Shown: one piece after another, positions 1 through 5,830 of the stretch
Layout: each line of letters starts with the position of its first letter
How positions within the stretch are numbered: position 1 is the stretch's first letter
NCBI GenBank assembly: GCA_017936985.1
Contig: JAGBEM010000159.1
Coordinates: 1 to 8,853 of the forward strand
Direction of reading: 5' to 3'
DNA from: Oscillospiraceae bacterium
GTDB lineage: Bacteria > Bacillota_A > Clostridia > Oscillospirales > Oscillospiraceae
DNA length: 8,853 bases
Position numbers and translations under genes: made by a program
Notes under the pieces: model-generated
The model's database searches: none
What the model saw: only the letters and a program-made list of their open reading frames with translations
What the model was told of the DNA's origin: nothing

Positions 1-882
1 AACGCAAAATTCTATGGTGGTGAGAAAGGCGCATACTGGGTGCACAAGGATGGTGGCATGACCCATCGGGATATCCTGCGCAGGGATTTAGATGAAGCAT
101 TATCTAAAGTATCCACCTATCGAGCTTTGGTGCAGTATATGAATGACTTGGGATATGAGTTTTGCAGAGATGCCAATGGCAATAATCCTTCAATCATTGC
201 CAAGGGGTGGAAACGACCGGTGCGGCTAAAGAGTTTGGGCGCAAAGTATGATCCTGAGGAGATGAAAGAGAAAATCATCAGCAATCAGCTCAAGAAAGAA
301 CTCTACTGGATTGAGATGCCCGAACCAGTCCGTATACCGCTACTGCGTATCGAGTATTCCATGCGGCAGGCTGGCAGGATGGACGGCCTGCAGCTGACCT
401 TCGCTATCTTTACCGAACTGCTGAAAATCTGCACCGGCAACAATCTGCTGGCTGAGAATAAGCACCTGCCACTGTCCCCGCTGCTGCGGGAGGAGGTACG
501 AAAGCTGGACAAATATATTGAGGACTACAAGCTCCTCTGCGACTGTCACATTGACACCGCAGAGGAGCTTTTTGCGTTCCGGGAAAATGTGGATGCTCAG
601 CTTGAAGAGCTAAAGCGGGAACGGGAACACATCCGCAATAAGATCCGCCGTGCGCCGGAATCCGAAAAACCGGAACTGAAGCTGCAGGCCAAAGCCGTCA
701 CCCAAAAGATGGATCCGCTGCGGAAACAGCAGCGGATCGCCAAGCGCATCGCCGAGCGAAGCGCACCGAAAGTAGAAAACCTGCTTGCCATGGAGCGGCA
801 GCAGGAGACAGAAGTAACAATAGGAAGAATGAAAGGAGCAAGACACGATGAAAGAAACAAGAGCAGAACATTTAGTCGTTGA
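1..882 (+). CDS. Relaxase / mobilization nuclease, C-terminal part (5' end outside window)
   Basis: The frame is open from the first base and ends at TGA 880-882, giving 293 residues with no start in the window. The N-terminal His-motif nuclease domain, which would nick oriT and stay bound to the DNA end, must lie upstream and is not visible. What remains looks like the post-catalytic region of clostridial relaxases. It starts with a short aromatic stretch (KFYGGEKGAYWVHK) and the segment THRDILRRDLDEAL, which resembles the region that follows the nuclease core in these proteins. A charged helical region follows (about residues 200-260, rich in K, R and E, probably coiled coil). The 3' end overlaps the parB-like gene by 35 nt in another frame, so the two are probably one operon. 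GTG at nt 40 and ATG at nt 58 are in frame but are unlikely true starts because the frame continues upstream. The family call rests on remembered family features and on the neighbouring parB, xis and int genes. Confidence 0.68.
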   Translation, partial: NAKFYGGEKGAYWVHKDGGMTHRDILRRDLDEALSKVSTYRALVQYMNDLGYEFCRDANGNNPSIIAKGWKRPVRLKSLGAKYDPEEMKEKIISNQLKKELYWIEMPEPVRIPLLRIEYSMRQAGRMDGLQLTFAIFTELLKICTGNNLLAENKHLPLSPLLREEVRKLDKYIEDYKLLCDCHIDTAEELFAFRENVDAQLEELKREREHIRNKIRRAPESEKPELKLQAKAVTQKMDPLRKQQRIAKRIAERSAPKVENLLAMERQQETEVTIGRMKGARHDERNKSRTFSR

Positions 883-1693
883 TAAACTGCGGCCCTTTGA
901 TGGACACCCCTTTAAGGTGGTGGATAACGAAGAAATGGACCAGCTGACTTGGAGTATCCTAACCCAAGGTTTGCTGACTCCGTTGGTGGTCCGACCTCTC
1001 CCCAACGGAGAATATGAGGTGATCTCCGGTCACCGGCGCTTACACGCATGCAAGAAGGCAGGAATCGAAACGGTTCCTGCCTTAATTTATGCCATCGACC
1101 GGGATGCGGCGGCTATCGCACTGGTGGATAGTAACCTGCAGCGGGAGAAGATCCTGCCCAGTGAAAAAGCCTTTGCTTACAAGTTAAAACTGGAAGCGCT
1201 AAAGCATCAAGGAACTTCGTCCCAAGTTGGGACGAAGTTGCGGTCCGATGAAATGATTGCACAACAAACTGGGGATAGCCGCAATCAGGTACAGCGCTAT
1301 GTCCGCTTAACCAACTTGATCCCCGGTATTTTGCAGAAGGTGGATGAAGGACGAATCGCCCTTACCCCGGCGGTGGAGTTGTCTTACCTCACCGATGCTG
1401 AGCAGGAGGACTTGCTGGAAACCATGGAGAGCGAGGATTGCACTCCGTCCCTCTCCCAGGCGATTCAGATGAAGGCGCTGAGCCAATCTGGACAGCTGGA
1501 TATGGACACCATCTTCCACATCATGACTCAGCCGAAAGCAAATCAGCAGGAGAAGATCAGCTTTAAGGTATCAGAGCTGCGGGATTTCTTTCCCCGGCAC
1601 TATACCGCCGCCCAAATGATGCAAGAAATCATCCTGGCAGTAAAAGAGCGGCAGCAGCGTCTTCAGCGTCAGCGGAATCGCGACGCAAGATGA
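848..1693 (+). CDS. ParB/Spo0J-family DNA-binding protein of the integrative element
   Basis: This gene encodes 281 residues. The start is ATG 848 with GAAAGGAG about 8 nt upstream, inside the end of the relaxase gene. The order of motifs is that of ParB/RepB/Spo0J proteins. An N-terminal ParB nuclease-like fold has the CTP-binding signature SGHRRLHA at residues 60-67 (the GERRxxA-type box). Then comes NLQRE at 96-100 (the ENLQR box). A helix-turn-helix follows at about 133-155 (DEMIAQQTGDSRNQVQRYVR), and a helical C-terminus rich in Q and R. ParB proteins bind parS sites and slide on DNA as CTP-dependent clamps. On integrative elements they are usually thought to help maintenance of the excised circle or regulate transfer genes; the role here is inferred. 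The peptide GTSSQVGTKL just before the helix-turn-helix is encoded by a perfect 27-nt palindrome (see that entry). No partner ParA gene is visible in the window. Confidence 0.85.
   Translation: MKETRAEHLVVDKLRPFDGHPFKVVDNEEMDQLTWSILTQGLLTPLVVRPLPNGEYEVISGHRRLHACKKAGIETVPALIYAIDRDAAAIALVDSNLQREKILPSEKAFAYKLKLEALKHQGTSSQVGTKLRSDEMIAQQTGDSRNQVQRYVRLTNLIPGILQKVDEGRIALTPAVELSYLTDAEQEDLLETMESEDCTPSLSQAIQMKALSQSGQLDMDTIFHIMTQPKANQQEKISFKVSELRDFFPRHYTAAQMMQEIILAVKERQQRLQRQRNRDAR
1213..1239. repeat. Perfect 27-nt palindrome inside the parB-like gene
   Basis: The arms AACTTCGTCCCAA (1213-1225) and TTGGGACGAAGTT (1227-1239) are exact reverse complements around a central G at 1226. The flanking bases do not pair, so the palindrome ends sharply. 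It encodes residues 122-131 of the ParB-like protein, immediately before its helix-turn-helix, and uses codons such as TCG, ACG, GGG and TTG. A self-encoded parS or operator site is a reasonable guess because ParB proteins bind palindromes. A strong mRNA hairpin is the alternative. Confidence 0.85.
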
Positions 1694-1741
1694 TGGCGGA
1701 ATTGAACTAACCACAATGAATATAAAGATTGGAGAATTATT

Positions 1742-1873
1742 ATGAAAACATTATTTGATGTTATGAGAATTTGCAGAAAGGAGTGCAAGCCCATTGAAGT
1801 ACGAGGTTCCTATTTGGGAGAAAAGCAATTTGACGCTGGAAGAAGCGGCTGCGTATTCCGGGATCGGAATTAA
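1742..1873 (+). CDS. Possible 43-residue small ORF overlapping the start of xis
   Basis: ATG 1742 has GGAG about 8 nt upstream (1731-1734), and the frame runs to TAA 1871-1873. It covers the xis ribosome site and the first 80 nt of xis in a different frame. The product (starting MKTLFDVMRICRKECK) matches no family I recognise and has no clear domain. A nine-codon ORF (ATG 1716) also ends at this ATG with an ATGA overlap. It could be a leader whose translation affects access to the xis start, or it could be chance. Evidence is limited to the ribosome-site-like spacing. Confidence 0.22.
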   Translation: MKTLFDVMRICRKECKPIEVRGSYLGEKQFDAGRSGCVFRDRN

Positions 1874-1991
1874 TAAATTGCGGAAGTTGTCTAACAGCGA
1901 GTCCTGCCCCTTTGTACTTTGGGTAGGCTCCAAGCGTTTAATCAAGCGCAGAAAACTGGATGAGTATGTCGAACGGATGTATTCCATTTGA
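1794..1991 (+). CDS. xis: Excisionase, Tn916 Xis type
   Basis: This gene encodes 65 residues, close to the 67 of Tn916 Xis. The opening VPIWEKSNLTLEEAAAYSGI resembles the Tn916 protein ([20 protein letters not shown], from memory). The segment GINKLRKLSN is the recognition region of its winged-helix (MerR-like) fold. A basic stretch SKRLIKRRKLDEY follows, then a short C-terminal helix. Xis binds the element ends, bends them and directs Int toward excision. The start is TTG 1794, chosen because AAAGGAG sits at 1777-1783 (10-nt spacing) and no ATG occurs in this frame until the last few codons. The int gene follows 102 nt downstream, as in Tn916. The weak TTG start and the overlapping small ORF could keep Xis levels low relative to Int; this is inference. 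Confidence 0.9.
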   Translation: MKYEVPIWEKSNLTLEEAAAYSGIGINKLRKLSNSESCPFVLWVGSKRLIKRRKLDEYVERMYSI

Positions 1992-2026
1992 TGTACTCTT
2001 TTTTCTTGTATCCGCACATTAGCTTT

Positions 2027-2067
2027 TAGGCTAGCGTTCAAGTATAATTTGCTTGAGCGCTGGCCTA
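2027..2067 (+). promoter_or_regulatory. Long hairpin between xis and int
   Basis: The arm at 2027-2042 (TAGGCTAGCGTTCAAG) pairs with the arm at 2052-2067 (CTTGAGCGCTGGCCTA) over 16 positions. In RNA the two non-Watson-Crick positions are both U-G. The loop is AT-rich (TATAATTTG). No T-run follows, so it is not a standard terminator. It ends 11 nt before the int ribosome site (AAAGGAG 2079-2085) and could set the ratio of Xis to Int by slowing transcription or protecting the RNA. Confidence 0.5.
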
Positions 2068-2093
2068 TTCCGCCAAAGAAAGGAGTATGAATT

Positions 2094-3338
2094 ATGGCAG
2101 GAAAGGCACAGACGAAAAGAAAAGACAAGGATAGAATTGTTCTCAGGAAAGGTGAGAGCCAGCGTAAGAATGGCACCTATCACTTCTCCTGGACAGACAA
2201 GGCAGGCAAGCGCCACTTCATATACGCACCGACCCTGGAAGAACTGCGGGAGAAAGAAGCGGCAATCGAAAAGGATAAGCTGGACGGCATCAAGGCAGAA
2301 GCCAGGTATGTCACTGTCAATGAGATGTTTGACCTATGGTGTCAGCTGAAGCGTGGCCTGAAAAACAACACCTTCGAAAACTATAAGTATATGTATAATA
2401 CCTTTGTCAGACCGAACTTCGGCAAGCAGCGGATCGCCGCACTGAAGAAATCGGATGTGAAGCGATTCTACAATTACCTGGCAGATGAAAGGGGATTGCA
2501 GGCTTCTACTATTGACAGTGTTCACACGGTTCTGCATCAGGTGTTGGATATGGCTGTGGATGACGATTACATCCGTAGTAATCCCTCTGATGGTGTTTTG
2601 AAGGAACTGAAGCAGTCCCACATGTTCAAAACCGAGAAGCGTCGGGGATTGACCAAGCCGGAGCAGGAACTCCTGCTGAACTTCCTAAAAAACCACCCCA
2701 TCTACAATCACTGGTATCCCATCTTTGCTGTGATGGTGGGAACCGGACTACGGGTAGGGGAGCTGTCAGGACTGCGATGGTGCGACATTGATCTGGACGA
2801 GGGTATCATCGATATCAACCACACTCTGGTCTACTATGATCACCGGGATGAGAACAGCAAGACTGGATGCTACTTCAATGTCCATACTCCCAAGACGGAA
2901 GCCGGTAAACGGCAGGTGCCGATGCTGGAGTTCGTAAAGGAAGCGTTCCTCATGGAACGGGAGTATCAGCAGCTCATTGGACTGGAGTGTAAGGTGACCA
3001 TTGACGGATACACGGATTTTATCTTCCTCAACCGAGATGGCGGCACCTTCTACCAGGGATCGCTGAACAAGACCATCCGCAGAATCATCCGGGATTGCAA
3101 CGACGAGGTGCTTCAGCAGGGCGAAGAAAACCCGGTGCTTCTTCCACACTTTAGCTGTCACTCCCTGCGGCATACATTCACAACGAGAATGTGCGAAGCG
3201 GGTGTAAACATCAAGGTGATGCAGGACACCTTGGGTCATGCGGATATCTCCACCACTCTGAACATCTATGCCGATGTAACAAAGGAACTGAAGAAAGAAG
3301 AATTTGCAGGTCTGGACAGTTACTTTGCAACAGCATAA
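2094..3338 (+). CDS. int: Tyrosine integrase, Tn916 Int type
   Basis: This gene encodes 414 residues, near the 405 of Tn916 Int. The start is ATG 2094 with AAAGGAG at 2079-2085. Residues about 15-65 fit the N-terminal arm-binding domain (GTYHFSWTDKAGKRHFIYAPT, then a helix). Residues about 73-165 are the SAM-like core-binding domain. The catalytic domain spans about 185-400 and carries the full set: R220 (GTGLRVGE), K267 (TPKTEAGKR), H356 and R359 (HSLRHTF), H382 (LGHADIS) and the nucleophile Y392 (NIYADV). The enzyme should be active, catalysing excision and integration through a covalent 3'-phosphotyrosine intermediate, with Xis as directionality factor. The element terminus is expected within a few hundred bases downstream, where arm-like repeats are found. 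The gene ends at TAA 3336-3338. Confidence 0.95.
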   Translation: MAGKAQTKRKDKDRIVLRKGESQRKNGTYHFSWTDKAGKRHFIYAPTLEELREKEAAIEKDKLDGIKAEARYVTVNEMFDLWCQLKRGLKNNTFENYKYMYNTFVRPNFGKQRIAALKKSDVKRFYNYLADERGLQASTIDSVHTVLHQVLDMAVDDDYIRSNPSDGVLKELKQSHMFKTEKRRGLTKPEQELLLNFLKNHPIYNHWYPIFAVMVGTGLRVGELSGLRWCDIDLDEGIIDINHTLVYYDHRDENSKTGCYFNVHTPKTEAGKRQVPMLEFVKEAFLMEREYQQLIGLECKVTIDGYTDFIFLNRDGGTFYQGSLNKTIRRIIRDCNDEVLQQGEENPVLLPHFSCHSLRHTFTTRMCEAGVNIKVMQDTLGHADISTTLNIYADVTKELKKEEFAGLDSYFATA

Positions 3339-3394
3339 CCTCTTGCAATCTGCACGGCGGCATGTTATACTGTGGATACGAAAAAATATCGAAT

Positions 3395-3423
3395 TTACAT
3401 CACTTACATCACAAGTTACATCA
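3395..3423. repeat. Three direct copies of TTACATCA
   Basis: Exact copies lie at 3395-3402, 3404-3411 and 3416-3423, starting 57 nt after the int stop. Their spacing (9 and 12 nt) and position at the integrase end suggest arm-type or Xis-type protein sites of the recombination complex. A related inverted half (TTATGTAA) occurs near 3453. The repeats are seen directly; the binding role is inferred. Confidence 0.6.
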
Positions 3424-3514
3424 ACCGAAACGGAATGAGTAAAGGGGTATGTAGAGTTATGTAATTTGAAAGTAAGGAGAAGGGCGACAAAGTAGGGATA
3501 TGTAGAACTACAAA

Positions 3515-3530
3515 GGGTAGTAAATTTCAC
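3515..3530. promoter_or_regulatory. Candidate Int arm-type (DR-2-like) site
   Basis: The sequence GGGTAGTAAATTTCAC contains TAGTAAATT, which matches my memory of the arm site bound by the N-terminal domain of Tn916 Int (GAGTAGTAAATTC). It lies about 180 nt beyond the int stop, where such a site is expected. It is also flanked by GGGTA and TACCC. The match is from memory and unaligned, so this is a candidate only. Confidence 0.4.
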
Positions 3531-3556
3531 TTACCCTAAATCCCCACAATGAAGCC

Positions 3557-3583
3557 CACTTCCGATAACTAATCGGAAAAGTG
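3557..3583 (+). other. Bulged hairpin downstream of int
   Basis: CACTTCCGAT (3557-3566) pairs with ATCGGA and AGTG (3572-3583) across a two-base bulge, with the loop AACTA. A second small stem, CCG-CAA-CGG followed by GTTTTTAG, lies at about 3590-3606. Together they may end int transcription weakly, or form part of a structured leader RNA. Confidence 0.35.
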
Positions 3584-3708
3584 CTAGAGCCGCAACGGGT
3601 TTTTAGATTCTACAACTCTATAAAAACACGGATTTAAGCCAAGCTTACGCCACTGTATGCGAAAAGTAATGCAGACGGCGAAGTTAAGGGACAGTGTTCA
3701 AATTTTTA

Positions 3709-3743
3709 CCGTCTGATTTTGTTACAAAATCAGACGGTTTTTT
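3709..3743 (+). terminator. Strong intrinsic terminator upstream of tnpV
   Basis: CCGTCTGATTTTGT (3709-3722) and ACAAAATCAGACGG (3724-3737) are perfect complements, followed by six T (3738-3743). It reads as a + strand terminator. It may end leftover int transcription. It may also act as an attenuator for tnpV, because the 5' copy CAGACGG at 3672-3678 can pair with the terminator's own CCGTCTG arm (3709-3715). The tnpV ribosome site follows 20 nt after the T-run. Confidence 0.85.
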
Positions 3744-3777
3744 GTTTATGAAAGTGGAATACGAAAGGAGATACACA

Positions 3778-4128
3778 ATGAGCATCAACTACATTCGTAC
3801 GGGTGACTATTTTATCCCGGATTTGAAATTGTCAGAGGAAACCCGGCCCATCGGAAAATGGGGCCGTATGCACCGGGAGTATCTGAAGGAACACCATCCG
3901 ATCCAGTACACAAACTTGGTACTGTCCGGTACTCTCTGGACATGCCTTGCCGACCTGAACGAGCAGGCCCAACAGCGCATGAAAATCCTGATTGTCCAAA
4001 TGCAATCCACGGAGGGTGTCACAGAAGCATTGAAAGCTGCGGACCCTATTGGCTGGACCCAACGTATGAACAACATCACCGCCAGAGCGGAAGAGATCAT
4101 CCGGGAGGAGCTGATCTACAATGGATAA
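3778..4128 (+). CDS. tnpV: TnpV-family transposon-encoded protein
   Basis: This gene encodes 116 residues from ATG 3778, which has AAAGGAG at 3764-3770. The frame extends upstream to ATG 3748 and beyond, but those starts lack a ribosome site or read through the terminator. The protein has features I associate with TnpV: GDYFIPDLKLSEE near the N-terminus, RPIGKWGRMHREYLKEHHP, LSGTLWTCLADLNEQAQQR in the middle, and a C-terminal WTQRMNNITARAEEIIREELIY. TnpV proteins accompany mobile elements of Clostridia, including Tn4451-like ones, but their function is unknown. There is no catalytic recombinase motif. The gene overlaps the following DUF6809-like gene by 8 nt, so the two are likely translated together. 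It may belong to the same element as int or to another element next to it. Confidence 0.82.
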   Translation: MSINYIRTGDYFIPDLKLSEETRPIGKWGRMHREYLKEHHPIQYTNLVLSGTLWTCLADLNEQAQQRMKILIVQMQSTEGVTEALKAADPIGWTQRMNNITARAEEIIREELIYNG

Positions 4129-4423
4129 TATTGCTAAGCGGCTGAAAGCCTATATCGAAGCGCACCCCTTTGACTCCGGCGACAGCGACTGCGAAACCGT
4201 CCTGGACCAGATGTACCAAGTCTATCAGGAATCCCATGAAAATGACCCACCGGACATCCGGGATGGCTTCCGGGAACTGGATGACCTGCTGCGACATTTG
4301 CCATTAGAAGATAACAATGCCGTCTTTAACCTCTGCTGCAGCCTCTGCACTGCCTATGAACATAAAGCATTCCTGGACGGCCTGCAATACGGCGCATATT
4401 TAATGACGGAATTAAACGGATAA
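4121..4423 (+). CDS. Small helical protein, DUF6809-like
   Basis: This gene encodes 100 residues. ATG 4121 lies inside the last codons of tnpV (overlap to 4128), which implies translational coupling. The protein is acidic and probably all-helical, with CCSLCTAYEHKAFLDGLQYGAYLMTEL at the C-terminus. An alternation ending in xxFxxGxxxGxxLMxEL is typical of the small proteins grouped as DUF6809 in clostridial genomes. No catalytic residues or membrane segment are evident and the function is unknown. Its tight pairing with tnpV suggests a shared role on the mobile element. The stop is TAA 4421-4423, with a terminator hairpin 8 nt later. The family assignment is by resemblance only. Confidence 0.65.
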   Translation: MDNIAKRLKAYIEAHPFDSGDSDCETVLDQMYQVYQESHENDPPDIRDGFRELDDLLRHLPLEDNNAVFNLCCSLCTAYEHKAFLDGLQYGAYLMTELNG

Positions 4424-4431
4424 AGTAAAAC

Positions 4432-4466
4432 CAGCACTGCCAAGTAACCGGCAGTGCTGATTCTTT
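4432..4466. terminator. Bidirectional terminator between converging operons
   Basis: CAGCACTGCC (4432-4441) and GGCAGTGCTG (4450-4459) form a perfect 10-bp stem with an 8-nt loop. On the + strand ATTCTTTTAAT follows; on the minus strand GTTTTACTTTA follows. It can therefore end both the tnpV operon and the minus-strand lysR-nitrilase-DUF2284 operon, whose last stop codon is at 4466-4468. Confidence 0.85.
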
Positions 4467-5005
4467 TAATCAAATACATACATTCCAAACAGACCCAGGA
4501 GGCCTTCACCGCAATCATATTCCATTTCACAGGCATCTGCCAGTTTTTTGACGAAGATACAATAGGCGGACATGCAGGAATATTGGAGATCCGGGAGGTT
4601 GCAAGGCAGTCCCTGGGTTTGGGCACAGGGGGAGCAAAGAGCGCAGCCGCTGGCACCTACGATCAAACCGTCATGTCCGGCTTCCCGTATTTTCTTCACC
4701 ACACGGATCTCGGAAGCATTGTGGCTTTTCTTTGCCTGCTTAATTGCAGGCACATCGGAATAGTCGGCTACCTGCCAGATCGTTTGCAGTACCAGGGCCT
4801 TTTTATAGGCCAAGAGGCGTTGGTTCATTTCTTCCGGGCTGCCGCAATCCGGCGGGCAGGAGTAATTAGCGCCATATTGACCGCAGAAGTTTTCTTCGCA
4901 GTAAGGACGGAAAGAAGGGTCAAAAACGATCTGCCCAGTATCCACGATTGCTGCTGCAGCAAAGCCTTCGTCATAGGCCAATTGAATCATTTCAGCTTCT
5001 GTCAT
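4466..5005 (-). CDS. DUF2284 cysteine-rich predicted metal-binding protein
   Basis: This gene encodes 179 residues. The start ATG is at 5005-5003, with GAGGT about 6 nt upstream, overlapping the stop region of the nitrilase gene. Two cysteine clusters are characteristic. C36, C41, C50 and C54 lie in YCEENFCGQYGANYSCPPDC. C121, C124, C127 and C135 lie in GCALCSPCAQTQGLPC, with C144, C149, C159 and C165 further on. The spacing suggests one or two iron-sulfur clusters or bound metal. DUF2284 proteins are widespread in anaerobes and uncharacterised as far as I know. The protein is soluble, with no signal peptide or membrane segment. It is the last gene of a three-gene operon behind lysR and a nitrilase (9-nt gap), so it may act with the nitrilase product or in redox sensing; this is inference. 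Confidence 0.85.
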   Translation of the reverse strand: MTEAEMIQLAYDEGFAAAAIVDTGQIVFDPSFRPYCEENFCGQYGANYSCPPDCGSPEEMNQRLLAYKKALVLQTIWQVADYSDVPAIKQAKKSHNASEIRVVKKIREAGHDGLIVGASGCALCSPCAQTQGLPCNLPDLQYSCMSAYCIFVKKLADACEMEYDCGEGLLGLFGMYVFD

Positions 5006-5014
5006 AGATCTACC

Positions 5015-5830
5015 TCAAATGTGCGATACGCAGGACTGTTCTGTATACAACTCCTGCCTGCGCATAGCGGGATAAAAATGTCTGGAGCGCTTATTTCCGG
5101 GATTTCGAAAGGAATCGACCAGTTCCAGATCTATCTCACAGACCAGAAGTGCCGGGTGATCTTCAAAGCAGGCTGCTGTAATTTCTCCTCTGGGATCGGT
5201 GACCATGCATCCGCCGCCAAACCGGGTGTCATCCCACAGGTTGCAGCAAGCCATGTAAATGCGGTTGTCATAGCTTCTGGCCGGGATATATTTACTCCAG
5301 ATTTTTTCTCTGTTACCGGAGATGCGCGGCACCGCATGGGGTGCGAAAACCACCTCAGCCCCCCTTAAGGCCAGAGTTTGCGTAATATCTGGATAATGGG
5401 TTTCCACACACAGCGCAATGCCGATCTTTGTGCCGTCAGTCAGAGGCAGAACCTTCAATTCATCTCCGGGAGAGAAGAACTCCTTTTCCCTTTGTCCCAG
5501 ATGTGTCTTGCGGTAATAATCCCATGTGCCATCTTTTCGGAAAAGGCCATGGGTGATATAAAAAGATCCCTCTGATCTTTCCATAAATCCCACCAAAATG
5601 TCGATGCCATGGTTTTTGGCTGTTTTGGCTATCTGCCTCAGCACAAGGGCGTTGTGCTCAATGGCATCTGTTTTTGCATTTTCCGGAGCATACCCCGTCA
5701 AAAAACACTCCGGAAAACAGATCACCGTGCAGTTTTTTTCTGCCGCTTCCGCTGCATATCTTTGCACTGCTTCTAAATTACCCGTAATTTGATTGCAGGA
5801 ATTTGTCTGCACAAGCCCGATTTTCATCAT
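5015..5830 (-). CDS. Carbon-nitrogen hydrolase (nitrilase superfamily)
   Basis: This gene encodes 271 residues, a full-length single-domain enzyme. The catalytic Glu-Lys-Cys triad is visible: E41 (CFPECFLTGY), K108 (YYRKTHLGQREKEFF) and C141 (IGIALCVETHYPD), with a usual E143 after the cysteine. Such enzymes hydrolyse amides, nitriles or N-carbamoyl compounds through a thioester on the cysteine. The substrate cannot be read from the sequence; an omega-amidase, N-carbamoylputrescine amidohydrolase or aliphatic amidase type are all possible. CVETHYPD replaces the CYDxxFPE common in many branches, so the substrate may differ. The gene starts at ATG 5830-5828, overlapping the lysR stop by 4 nt (ATGA); a second ATG follows directly. 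DUF2284 follows after 9 nt. The enzyme is cytoplasmic, with no signal peptide. Confidence 0.9.
   Translation of the reverse strand: MMKIGLVQTNSCNQITGNLEAVQRYAAEAAEKNCTVICFPECFLTGYAPENAKTDAIEHNALVLRQIAKTAKNHGIDILVGFMERSEGSFYITHGLFRKDGTWDYYRKTHLGQREKEFFSPGDELKVLPLTDGTKIGIALCVETHYPDITQTLALRGAEVVFAPHAVPRISGNREKIWSKYIPARSYDNRIYMACCNLWDDTRFGGGCMVTDPRGEITAACFEDHPALLVCEIDLELVDSFRNPGNKRSRHFYPAMRRQELYTEQSCVSHI

Larger units (their letters stand above)
3339..3777 (+). other. Gene-free region downstream of int: probable element end and tnpV leader
   Basis: I see no credible gene in these 439 nt. The base composition is AT-rich and the stretch is full of short repeats: three TTACATCA copies, a possible Int arm site at 3515-3530, a hairpin at 3557-3583 and a strong terminator at 3709-3743. 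Because Tn916-like elements end shortly after int, the right terminus of the element probably lies here. The exact junction cannot be fixed without the left end or an empty site. The part after about 3540 could instead be the transcribed leader of tnpV. Confidence 0.55.

Noticed and set aside
3395..3423. TTACATCA repeats as a CRISPR remnant
   Set aside because: The units are 8 nt with spacers of 1 and 4 nt, far too short for CRISPR, and no cas gene is present.
2766..3530. Minus-strand ORF of 254 codons opposite int
   Set aside because: It is antisense to the integrase catalytic domain and shows no recognisable family.
3694..3777. Upstream extension of tnpV
   Set aside because: It would place the perfect terminator hairpin inside the coding region. 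The homologous part of TnpV starts near ATG 3778, which has the AAAGGAG site.
4454..5368. Plus-strand ORF of 304 codons across the DUF2284 and nitrilase genes
   Set aside because: It is antisense to two genes with recognisable cysteine motifs and a catalytic triad, and has no plausible ribosome site or domain.
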